A stretch of 41,307 nt of DNA from Rhodovibrio sp. (GTDB lineage: Bacteria; Pseudomonadota; Alphaproteobacteria; Kiloniellales; Rhodovibrionaceae), in the NCBI GenBank assembly GCA_007127165.1, contig SKZV01000032.1, positions 1-41,307 of the forward strand, in the 5' to 3' direction. The position numbers and the translations under genes were made by a program. The notes under the pieces were generated by a model. The model was not told the origin of the DNA. It was given only the letters and a program-made list of their open reading frames with translations, and did not search any database. Shown piece after piece: positions 1-6,559 of this stretch (within the stretch, counting starts at the first letter, position 1; every line of letters starts with the position of its first letter).

Positions 1-257
1 AGGTCCTTGGACCAGAGGACGATGCCCTCCGCGCTTTGGTAGAAGCAGTCCACCGGGCAGACCGCCATGCAGGGCGCGTCGGAACAGTGCATGCAGGCCA
101 CCGAGATCGACCGTTCGCCGGGCTTGCCGTCGTTGATCGTCACCACGCGGCGGCGGTTGATGCCCCAGGGTACATCGTTGGCGTTCTTACACGCCGTGAC
201 ACAGGCGTTGCATTCGATGCAGCGCTCGGCGTCACAGAGAAATTTCATGCGTGCCAT
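1..257 (-). CDS. Formate dehydrogenase iron-sulfur (beta) subunit, partial (3' end off window)
   Basis: The first 85 residues of an electron-transfer subunit that carries electrons from the molybdenum catalytic subunit encoded just upstream. Ferredoxin-type cysteine groups are visible: C13, C16, C19, C23 in a CxxCxxCxxxC pattern, and C55, C58, C63, C67 followed by Pro, as in the four-cluster beta subunits of FDH-N/FDH3-type enzymes. The start at 257 is preceded by AGGGAG about 8 bases away; an in-frame Met three codons later (248) is the alternative. It lies 23 bp after fdhA in the same direction, so the two are cotranscribed. The rest of the protein, and any membrane-anchor gene, lies outside the window. 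The family assignment is firm; the exact electron acceptor is not visible. Confidence 0.93.
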   Translation of the reverse strand, partial: MARMKFLCDAERCIECNACVTACKNANDVPWGINRRRVVTINDGKPGERSISVACMHCSDAPCMAVCPVDCFYQSAEGIVLWSKD

Positions 258-280
258 TATCTATTCTCCCTGCTCACGCT

Positions 281-3151
281 TCACGCCGGTTCGATGCGGC
301 AGAGCGTCGCCTTGGTTTCCTGCATGTTGGTGACGACATCGTAGCCGTATGTCTTGGCCGTGTTCGACGCCTCGCCAAGCACGTAGGGGTCGGCGCCCGC
401 CGGGTACTTGTGCCGCAGCGATTCACCCATCCAATGGCCGCCGAAGTGGAACGGCATGAAGACCGTGCCGCGCCCGACGCTCTCGTTGAGCTGCGCCTTC
501 ACCTTAATCTGCGCGCCCTCGGGGCTGTGCACCCAGACCATCGCACCGTCGCGCACCCCGGCGTTGTTCGCGTCGAAGGGGTTGATCGTGACGAACATGT
601 CCTGCTGCAACTCCGCCAGCCAGCGGTTGGAGCGCGTCTCGTCGCCGCCGCCTTCGAATTCCACAAGCCGCCCCGAGGTGAAGATCAGCGGGTAGTCCTC
701 GCTGAAGTCCTGCTCCTGGATCGACTTGAAGAGCAGCGGCAGGCGATACATCTGCCGGTCCTCGTGCGTTGGATAGTCGGCCACGAGATCGCGGCGCGGC
801 GTATAGAGCGGCTCGCGGTGCAGCGGCACGGCGTCCGGGAAGTTCCACACCACGCAGCGCGCCTTGGCGTTGCCGTAAGGGGCGCAGCCGTGCTTGATCG
901 CGACGCGCTGAATGCCGCCGGAGAGGTCGATCTTCCAGTTCGCCTCGTCGCCACCAGCTTCCTCGATCGCGGCAAGCTCGTCGTCGGTCAGGTCCTTATC
1001 CCAACCCAGGCGCTTGAGCATCGCCATGGTGAACTCGGGATAGCCGTCGCGGATTTCCGAACCGGCGGGGAAGCTGTCCACGGCCAGCAGGTTCTCGCCG
1101 TCCCGCTCCACGCCGAATCGCGCGCGGAAGCCCATGCCGCCCTCGGCGACCGGGATGTCCGGATTGTAGAGCACCGCCGAACCGGGGTGGCCCATTTCCG
1201 GCGTCCCCCAGCATGGCCACGGCAGGCCGTAGAACTCGCCGTCCGCCGGACCGCCGTTCGCCCGCAAGGTCGTGCGGTCGAAGGTATGCTGGTTCGCCAT
1301 GTGCATCTTCAGGCGTTCCGGTGACTGGCCGGTGTAACCGATAGTCCACATGCCGCGATTGAACTCGCGGGTGATGTCCTCGACGACCGGCTCCTTGCCG
1401 CGCACCTCGATGTTCTTGCACAGCTCATCCGCAAAGCCGAGCTTCTCGGCCAGGAGATAGAGGATCTCGTGGTCCACCTTGCTCTCGAACAGCGGCTCCA
1501 TCACCTTCTCGCGCCATTGTAGCGAGCGGTTCGAGGCGGTCACCGATCCAATTGTCTCGAACTGCGTGGTCGCGGGCAGCAGATAGGTGCCGTCGGTGCG
1601 GTCGTGCATCACCGCGGTCATCGTCGGGAAGGGATCGATGACCACCAGCAGGTCCAGTTCCTCCATCGCCTGCTTCATGTCGGGCAGGCGCGTCTGCGAG
1701 TTCGGCGCGTGCCCGTCGAAGATCATGGCGCGGAGGTTGTCGGGCTGGTCGATGTTCTCCTTGTCCTCAAGGCGCAGGTCGAACCAGCGCGAGACCGGCG
1801 TACCCGCCGTCTCCATCAACTCCTTGGAATAGAATCGGTCCTTGATCCAGTCGTAGTCCAGATCCCAGACCCGCGCCCAGTGCCGCCAGGAGCCCTCGGC
1901 CAGTCCGTAGTAGCCCGGCAGGCTGTCCATCACCACGCCGAAGTCGGTCGCGCCCTGCACGTTGTCATGGCCGCGATAGATGTTGGTGCCGCCGCCTTCC
2001 TTGCCGATCACGCCGAGCGCCAGACCCAGGATGCAGTACGCGCGGGTGTTGGCGTTGCCGGTCGTGTGCTGCGTGCCGCCCATGCACCAGATGATGGTGA
2101 AGGGCCGGTTGTTGGCCAGCGTCTGCGCCACGCGGCGGACCTGCGAGCCGGGCACGCCGGTCACGCGCTCCACCTCCTCCGGGTTCCACTGCCGCACTTC
2201 TTCGCGGATCTGCTCCATGCCCCAGACCCGGCGGCGGATATAGTCGCGATCCTCCCAGCCGTTCTCGAAGACATGCCAGAGGATGCCCCAGATCAGCGCG
2301 ACGTCGGTGCCGGGACGCAGCCGCACATACTCGCTGGCGTGTGCCGCGGTGCGCGTGAAGCGCGGATCGCACACGATGAACGGCGCGTAGTTCTGCTCCT
2401 TCGCCTTCAGCATGTGCTGCATGGCGACGGGATGCGCCTCCGCCGGATTGCCGCCGATCTGGAAGATGGCGCGCGCGTTGTGGATGTCGTTGTAGCTGTT
2501 CGTCATCGCGCCGTAGCCCCAGGTATTGGCCACGCCCGCGACGGTCGTCGAGTGGCAGATGCGCGCTTGGTGGTCCACGTTGTTCGTGCCCCAGAGGCCT
2601 GCAAACTTGCGGAACAGATACGCCTGCTCGTTATTGTGCTTGGCGGAGCCCAGCCAGTAGGCGGAGTCCGGGCCAGATTCCTCGCGGATCTGCAACAGCT
2701 TGTCGCCGATCTCGTCGATCGCCTGCTCCCAGGAGATCTTCTGCCACTCGCCGTCGACCTTCTTCACCGGGGTCTTCAAGCGCCGCTCGCCGTGCGCATG
2801 CTCGCGCACCGCCGCGCCCTTGGCGCAGTGCGTGCCCAAGTTGAAGGGGCTGTCCCAGCCGGGCTCCTGCCCGACCCATACGCCGTTGCGCACGTGCGCC
2901 ATAACGGTGCAGCCGACCGAGCAGTGTCCGCAGACGGACTTGCGGACTTCGATGTCATTGCCGCCCGTCTGCTGCGCTTCCGCCTTCCGCACCATGCCGA
3001 ATTGCATCGTACTGGCCGCAGCGACGCCGCCCACCGTCAATCCGGAGCGTTTCAGGAAGCTGCGACGGTCGATGGCGCCACCGGTTACCGCGGTAAACGC
3101 CTTCGACAAACGGGAGCCTTTCGCCGCCCCATTCGCCTTCTTCGTAAGCAT
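281..3151 (-). CDS. fdhA: Formate dehydrogenase catalytic (alpha) subunit, TAT-exported, cysteine type
   Basis: A 956-residue molybdopterin oxidoreductase expected to oxidise formate to CO2. The N-terminus has a twin-arginine signal (R29-R30-S-F-L-K) followed by a hydrophobic stretch, so the folded enzyme should be exported to the periplasmic face. A [4Fe-4S] site is formed by C74, C77, C81 and C109. The active-site position is C199 within ARICHSTTVAG, where selenoenzymes of this family carry selenocysteine; the codon is a normal Cys codon and no internal UGA is needed. The C-terminal part has the molybdopterin-dinucleotide-binding fold signature region (SGRLVEFEGGGDETRSN and VWVHSPEGAQIKV). 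AGGAGAGG precedes the start. It follows a small TAT protein gene by 96 bp and precedes fdhB by 23 bp. A formate dehydrogenase is much more likely than a nitrate reductase because of the accompanying formate-region TAT peptide and TorD-type chaperone. Confidence 0.95.
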   Translation of the reverse strand: MLTKKANGAAKGSRLSKAFTAVTGGAIDRRSFLKRSGLTVGGVAAASTMQFGMVRKAEAQQTGGNDIEVRKSVCGHCSVGCTVMAHVRNGVWVGQEPGWDSPFNLGTHCAKGAAVREHAHGERRLKTPVKKVDGEWQKISWEQAIDEIGDKLLQIREESGPDSAYWLGSAKHNNEQAYLFRKFAGLWGTNNVDHQARICHSTTVAGVANTWGYGAMTNSYNDIHNARAIFQIGGNPAEAHPVAMQHMLKAKEQNYAPFIVCDPRFTRTAAHASEYVRLRPGTDVALIWGILWHVFENGWEDRDYIRRRVWGMEQIREEVRQWNPEEVERVTGVPGSQVRRVAQTLANNRPFTIIWCMGGTQHTTGNANTRAYCILGLALGVIGKEGGGTNIYRGHDNVQGATDFGVVMDSLPGYYGLAEGSWRHWARVWDLDYDWIKDRFYSKELMETAGTPVSRWFDLRLEDKENIDQPDNLRAMIFDGHAPNSQTRLPDMKQAMEELDLLVVIDPFPTMTAVMHDRTDGTYLLPATTQFETIGSVTASNRSLQWREKVMEPLFESKVDHEILYLLAEKLGFADELCKNIEVRGKEPVVEDITREFNRGMWTIGYTGQSPERLKMHMANQHTFDRTTLRANGGPADGEFYGLPWPCWGTPEMGHPGSAVLYNPDIPVAEGGMGFRARFGVERDGENLLAVDSFPAGSEIRDGYPEFTMAMLKRLGWDKDLTDDELAAIEEAGGDEANWKIDLSGGIQRVAIKHGCAPYGNAKARCVVWNFPDAVPLHREPLYTPRRDLVADYPTHEDRQMYRLPLLFKSIQEQDFSEDYPLIFTSGRLVEFEGGGDETRSNRWLAELQQDMFVTINPFDANNAGVRDGAMVWVHSPEGAQIKVKAQLNESVGRGTVFMPFHFGGHWMGESLRHKYPAGADPYVLGEASNTAKTYGYDVVTNMQETKATLCRIEPA

Positions 3152-3247
3152 CGGCCTCTCCTGCCTTGTCTTGATCTTGCCTCCGCGCGCCTCACGGCGG
3201 CGACGGCGACCTGCGGCCCCGTGGCGGAAACCGCCTTGCCCGGACTG

Positions 3248-3463
3248 CTAGAAGCGGGCCAGCTCGTAGTAGCGCTTGACGTGCTCGCTGTGCTGGTAGC
3301 CGACCGGCTTACCCTTCAACGAGCCGCCGTCGCCGGCCGCTGCCTTCGCCTCGCCGCTTACGCCGCGAATTCCTACGGCAGCGGCGCCCACTGCTCCAAG
3401 TCCGAGTCCGGCAACGCGAAAGAAATTTCGCCGCTGCTTCGATTTGGCGTCTTGCTTGCTCAT
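3248..3463 (-). CDS. Small formate-dehydrogenase-region TAT signal protein
   Basis: A 71-residue protein with a twin-arginine motif (R11-R12-N-F-F-R) followed by a Gly/Ala-rich hydrophobic segment (about residues 17-42). A short C-terminal part ends with the tail HSEHVKRYYELARF. This matches the 'formate dehydrogenase region TAT target' family, known only as a small partner gene of FDH operons. Its biochemical role is not established; assembly or anchoring of the enzyme is a guess. GGGAGGTAGGA lies just upstream of the ATG. It sits between the chaperone gene (55 bp upstream) and fdhA (96 bp downstream), in the same direction. Confidence 0.85.
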   Translation of the reverse strand: MSKQDAKSKQRRNFFRVAGLGLGAVGAAAVGIRGVSGEAKAAAGDGGSLKGKPVGYQHSEHVKRYYELARF

Positions 3464-3518
3464 CAGTCCTACCTCCCAGCTTGTCTCGGCCGGCCTCCCG
3501 GGGGGAGCGGGCCGAACG

Positions 3519-4157
3519 TCAGGCGGCCATGTCGAACGCTTCGTTCTCCACCGCCATGAAAAGCCCGCCGATGGTGCCGACCGGCATGTAAAAAGACGCG
3601 GTGCGGGCGGCCTCCAGGTCCTCGAAGAACCGCGGCGCCCAGCATCCGATGTGATTGTTGAAGAAGTTGCGCTGCTCGCTGAGGGAAGCGGGCTCGCCGA
3701 AGACGCCGTTGATCAGTCCGGCCATCATCTCGCAAAGCGCGGCGACATGATCTTCCGATTCGCTGATACCTTCGGCCCGCGCGATGCCGAGCCGCTCCAT
3801 GTCGCCGCGCAGTTTCGCCAACGGCTTTTCGTTCAGGAAACCGGTGAGGTAATATGACGCGTAAGGCTTCAGTTCGCTGTCGCCGACGCCAACAAAAAGA
3901 TTGAAGTGTTCGCGCGCGGCCGACTCCGCCGAGGTGCTGCGCGCGGTGCGGGCGAGCACCCGAATCGCCTCGCCGAACTCCGTGTCGTCGCCGCGCAGCC
4001 CTCCCACCTGCTTCAGGAGATCCGCTTTTGGCGGACGCGCGAGGAGCTGCGCCAGGAGCACGTAAACATTCGCGCGAAGCGAATCTTCCTCTGAAACCGC
4101 GTAGGGGCGGTCCTCTCCTGCCACTGCGCTTTGCCTCCACCACTCGTTCTTTTTCAT
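3519..4157 (-). CDS. TorD/DmsD-family redox enzyme maturation chaperone
   Basis: A 212-residue cytoplasmic, probably all-helical protein of the TorD/DmsD family. Members bind the signal peptide of a molybdoenzyme and hold it back until the cofactor is inserted. Family features are the N-terminal helix with RANVYVLLAQLLARPP, the central YASYYLTGFLNEKPLAKLR segment, and the later helix with EDHVAALCEMMAGLI. It is the first gene after a strong promoter (4242-4271), with the small TAT protein and fdhA behind it, so FdhA is its obvious client. The Shine-Dalgarno is weak (GGCGGG close to the ATG), fitting modest expression of a chaperone relative to its enzyme. No odd features were seen. Confidence 0.9.
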   Translation of the reverse strand: MKKNEWWRQSAVAGEDRPYAVSEEDSLRANVYVLLAQLLARPPKADLLKQVGGLRGDDTEFGEAIRVLARTARSTSAESAAREHFNLFVGVGDSELKPYASYYLTGFLNEKPLAKLRGDMERLGIARAEGISESEDHVAALCEMMAGLINGVFGEPASLSEQRNFFNNHIGCWAPRFFEDLEAARTASFYMPVGTIGGLFMAVENEAFDMAA

Positions 4158-4526
4158 TTCCCGCCAAGATGCCGCTGAACGGACGTGCGGCGGGGCGCTT
4201 TTACGGCCCTCTCAATGAGGGAACCTTGCGCATTGGAGACAATTAAACGCCCTATCGTCGCCGATTGTCAACGCTTAGACATGGTGCAGCGCAGAACTCG
4301 CAAGAATTTGAAGAAAAGAAGACGGCAATCAGGGTGCGTTGCGAGCGATTCGCACCCCTCCTCGACAAAGCTAATCCCCTAAAACATTGTGGAGCTTTAA
4401 ATATGACTGTATCAGTCCGGTATTATTTATTGTCCAACCGTGAGGTGCTTTAGGCCGTAGGTTGTTGGCGGATGCCATTGGGAGCACGCGGTTGTACCGA
4501 TATGCAGGACAAGCCGCGCCAAAACA
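4158..4526. other. Intergenic region upstream of the formate dehydrogenase operon
   Basis: No supported gene. Composition is visibly more A+T-rich than the neighbouring coding DNA. It holds the FDH promoter (4242-4271), a 7-bp perfect hairpin (GGGTGCG 4332-4338 with CGCACCC 4351-4357), and a short dyad GACTG-TAT-CAGTC (4405-4417) that could be a regulator site. Short open frames here lack convincing start signals. Confidence 0.6.
4242..4271 (-). promoter_or_regulatory. Sigma-70-type promoter of the formate dehydrogenase operon
   Basis: On the minus strand TTGACA (4271-4266) is followed after 18 bases by TTTAAT (4247-4242). That is a perfect -35 and a five-of-six -10. A start near 4235 would give a leader of roughly 78 bases before the torD-like gene. 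The leader contains a small CCCTC/GAGGG hairpin at 4207-4221. Confidence 0.7.
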
Positions 4527-4559
4527 AAAGGACCTTCGATGGGTCATCGAAGGTCCTTT
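4527..4559 (-). terminator. Rho-independent terminator after the entericidin-like gene
   Basis: A 15-bp perfect stem (4527-4541 with 4545-4559) with a 3-base loop. On the minus strand it is followed by TTTTGTTTT. It lies 27 bases after the stop of the small lipoprotein gene and ends the minus-strand sigma/anti-sigma/entericidin transcript. On the plus strand the run of T is too short to be convincing. Confidence 0.9.
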
Positions 4560-4586
4560 CGGTCCGTCTGTAGCCGGTTTAGGGCG

Positions 4587-4721
4587 TCACTCGGCCTCTT
4601 CCTGAATCCCTTCGCCGGCGGCTTCCATGTCCTCGCCGAAGCCCCCGATGGTGCCGCAGGCCGCGAAGAGCGGCAGCAGCACGGCAAATCCCATAATGGT
4701 GAACATTTTCCGCAGCGGCAT
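4587..4721 (-). CDS. Entericidin-type small lipoprotein
   Basis: A 44-residue protein with a hydrophobic signal segment (about residues 8-17), a lipobox ending FAAC (Cys 19), and a short mature part (TIGGFGEDMEAAGEGIQEEAE) matching the entericidin A/B pattern of Gly-rich start then an acidic amphipathic helix. Entericidins are tiny envelope lipoproteins; in E. coli EcnA/EcnB form an antidote/bacteriolysis pair under starvation control. The start at 4721 is chosen because GGGAG sits 8 bases before it; the longer open frame to 4811 has no such signal. It follows the anti-sigma gene by 102 bp and has its own strong terminator. Only one copy is seen here, not an ecnA-ecnB pair. Confidence 0.85.
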   Translation of the reverse strand: MPLRKMFTIMGFAVLLPLFAACGTIGGFGEDMEAAGEGIQEEAE

Positions 4722-4753
4722 CTCTAATTCTCCCTTTCCAAAATGGACAAACC

Positions 4754-4770
4754 GGCGGGTAAAACCCGCC
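4754..4770 (-). repeat. Hairpin between anti-sigma gene and entericidin gene
   Basis: A 7-bp perfect inverted repeat, GGCGGGT (4754-4760) and ACCCGCC (4764-4770), with a 3-base loop. On the minus strand it is followed by GGTTTGTCCATTTT, only a weak T tract. It may act as a leaky terminator or a processing site that lets the lipoprotein mRNA be more abundant than the sigma mRNA. Confidence 0.5.
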
Positions 4771-4823
4771 CTAGCCCCAGTTACACCGCCCGTTCCGGGA
4801 AAGTTCCCCAAAACCTCATGCGA

Positions 4824-5645
4824 TCAGGTCTCCCCGAAGACCTCACGGAAAGCGCTGGCGACACTTCGGGTTGCAGGATCGAGGCTCTTGTGGCCGTCGG
4901 GTCCGATCACCGCGATACCGTATCCCGTGCCGGAATCGGTATTGATCCGGTATCCATTCTTGACGGCCTGTCGCGGCAATTCGACGAGGCCTTCGTCTTC
5001 TTTCCAGCAGTAAACGGAAATGGTGGTGTCGTCCTCGCTCCGGTAGGCGAGCACGCTCCCGTTCAGACCGGCGCTGGGCGCGATGCGCGCGCCGACGAAT
5101 TCGTAGCCGTGCTCGCTCAAATCCGGCGGCTCGATCGCCCGCCCGTAGGCTTCCGCCGTCCACTCGGCCCATTGATCGCGCTGGTCTGCAGAGAAATCCA
5201 GGCCCTGTAGATCGCTGGATGCCAGGTAGCCATACGTTGTGGTCATGCCACCCAAGAGCGCATTGGCGATGTGATCGTTCGGTTCTTCGGCCGACATCCG
5301 GGCCCACCAGCCGCTCCCGGCACCAATGGCGACCAGCAGACACGCGGCCACGGCCATCGCGGGAAGGTTGCGCGCCCCATTGGCGCCATGGCCTCCGGCA
5401 CCGTGCCTTCCGGACGAATCTGAGGGGATCTGATCGGACGGCGGGCTTCGTGAGCCGCTCCCTCGGCTTCCGGCCCTCAAGTTGTCCAGGCGTCGCAACT
5501 CGCTATCCGTCCGGCGCATCTGCTGCACCAATCGGGCCGTTTCCTCATCCTTGGCCAGATAAGCGTGCAGGTCCCGTAAACGCGTGCCCTCGAGTCGTCC
5601 GTCAATGAAGTCCTGAATATCTTCTATCGTCGGCGGTTCCGGCAC
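4824..5645 (-). CDS. Membrane-anchored anti-sigma factor (non-zinc type)
   Basis: 273 residues. The cytoplasmic N-terminal region (about 1-57) has the helical anti-sigma pattern IEDIQDFIDGRL ... DLHAYLAKDEETARLV. The H-x3-C-x2-C zinc motif of ZAS proteins is absent: the His is followed by no cysteines. A Ser/Gly-rich linker (about 58-92), one membrane segment (about 94-116) and a periplasmic C-terminal domain of about 155 residues follow. The role inferred is to hold the ECF sigma factor encoded immediately upstream. The GTG start at 5645 is chosen because AAGGAG (5652-5657) sits 6 bases before it. This makes the gene overlap the end of the sigma gene by 44 bp, so translation is coupled. A longer frame to 5753 exists but lacks a good ribosome site. 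What the periplasmic part senses is unknown. Confidence 0.85.
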   Translation of the reverse strand: MPEPPTIEDIQDFIDGRLEGTRLRDLHAYLAKDEETARLVQQMRRTDSELRRLDNLRAGSRGSGSRSPPSDQIPSDSSGRHGAGGHGANGARNLPAMAVAACLLVAIGAGSGWWARMSAEEPNDHIANALLGGMTTTYGYLASSDLQGLDFSADQRDQWAEWTAEAYGRAIEPPDLSEHGYEFVGARIAPSAGLNGSVLAYRSEDDTTISVYCWKEDEGLVELPRQAVKNGYRINTDSGTGYGIAVIGPDGHKSLDPATRSVASAFREVFGET

Positions 5646-6189
5646 TGTGTACTCCTTCCTGGTTTCGCCTTCGCGCCTTGGAACGGCCTTCGTCATTGAA
5701 GGCCCCGGCCTCGTGGCCCAATTCGCATTGCAAAGCCACCCGGGCTCGAGCAAGGCGCGAGCGCACCGTCCCCACGGGCATTCCCAAAGTCTGCGCTGCC
5801 TCCTCGTAGGTGAAACCTTCGACCGCCACCTTCAAGATGATATCCCGGTGTTCGGGCGACAGGCGATCCAGCGCCGATTGGAGTTCACCAAGCTGCACCG
5901 AGGCTTCCTGGTTGCCGGAAATAACCGGCCCGTGGTCTCGCGCCGTTTCCTCGTCGACCAGAGGCTGGTGCTTGCCCCGGCGAAGTTGATTGAAGAACGT
6001 ATTGCGCAGGATCGCAAAGAGCCAGGGCCGCAAGGCGAACTCCGAGCGATATTGCTCCGCACGGGCGATTGCCGTCAACACGCAGTCCTGGACAAGATCC
6101 TCCGCAGTCGCGGCATCCCGCGACAAAAAGAGCGCGTAGCGTCTAAGATGCGGTATTTCTTCGCATATATGCTCCCGGACGACAGACAT
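5602..6189 (-). CDS. ECF (RpoE-like) RNA polymerase sigma factor
   Basis: A 195-residue group 4 sigma factor. Sigma region 2 spans about 10-75 (DAATAEDLVQDCVLTAI then FALRPWLFAILRNTFFNQLRRGK) and region 4 about 105-155 (LSPEHRDIILKVAVEGFTYEE then MPVGTVRSRLARAR). Region 1 and region 3 are absent, as in ECF sigmas. The last 40 residues past region 4 overlap the anti-sigma gene and look unstructured (KARRRNQEG). The ATG at 6189 is chosen because GGAGG (6198-6202) lies 8 bases upstream; a GTG at 6237 would extend it by 16 residues through the repeat at 6191-6218 and has no ribosome site. The regulon is unknown; the neighbouring anti-sigma and entericidin genes suggest an envelope or stationary-phase stress role. 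Confidence 0.92.
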   Translation of the reverse strand: MSVVREHICEEIPHLRRYALFLSRDAATAEDLVQDCVLTAIARAEQYRSEFALRPWLFAILRNTFFNQLRRGKHQPLVDEETARDHGPVISGNQEASVQLGELQSALDRLSPEHRDIILKVAVEGFTYEEAAQTLGMPVGTVRSRLARARVALQCELGHEAGAFNDEGRSKARRRNQEGVHSAGTADDRRYSGLH

Positions 6190-6190
6190 G

Positions 6191-6218
6191 AGATGTCCCT
6201 CCGTAGATGTCCCTCCGT
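6191..6218. repeat. Exact tandem 14-bp duplication carrying the sigma-gene ribosome site
   Basis: AGATGTCCCTCCGT occurs twice head to tail (6191-6204 and 6205-6218). On the coding (minus) strand each copy contains GGAGG. The copy next to the ATG serves as the sigma factor's ribosome site; the other copy has no usable start codon after it. Confidence 0.9.
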
Positions 6219-6559
6219 GTTTATCGTACATAACCACATGGGAGCTTGGCCGGTTTTATTTAAGTCTGTTCACTCACCGATAATCCAAATGTCACTCTTA
6301 CGTCACGAGGGTGGTAACGGACTGTCTTGGAGGAATATCTCTCTTCCAGAAGCAAATAACAAAAACTGTATTAACACGGGCGCAACATTTGACAGCGCAT
6401 CTATCTTTGCACGGCTTTTGAGGCAGCTCTTTTGTGCTGTTTTTATCCATAAGGATATTTCTCGTGACGACTTGACGAGCGTCATTTTGAATGGCGGGTG
6501 TCACAGGACCGCCCCCGGTGGTGAAGGGGCCGGAGACCGCCGCATCCGTAAAAAAGCCC
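6219..6559. other. A+T-rich intergenic region between mutL and the ECF sigma gene
   Basis: No supported gene; the two short minus-strand frames (6298-6504, 6303-6485) look random and overlap each other. The stretch about 6240-6490 is clearly A+T-richer than the rest of the window. It must contain the sigma-gene promoter, but I see no convincing sigma-70 match and no GGAAC element typical of alphaproteobacterial EcfG promoters on the minus strand. A 9-bp inverted repeat, CGTCACGAG (6301-6309) and CTCGTGACG (6461-6469), brackets much of it. Confidence 0.5.

Noticed and set aside
281-3151. Possible selenocysteine formate dehydrogenase
   Set aside because: The active-site codon is an ordinary Cys codon in ARICHSTTV; there is no in-frame UGA to read through.
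1604-3559. A 651-codon plus-strand frame opposite fdhA
   Set aside because: FdhA is certain on the minus strand; the antisense translation is low-complexity Arg/Ala/Val/His.
4771-4823. EcfG-type promoter (GGAAC ... GTT) before the entericidin gene
   Set aside because: GGAAC is present on the minus strand, but no GTT-type -10 at 16-17 bases; the stretch is mainly a GGGAA/TTCCC dyad.
6298-6504. Cys-rich 68-residue minus-strand frame upstream of the sigma gene
   Set aside because: Overlaps another frame, lacks a Shine-Dalgarno, and lies in A+T-rich promoter-like DNA.
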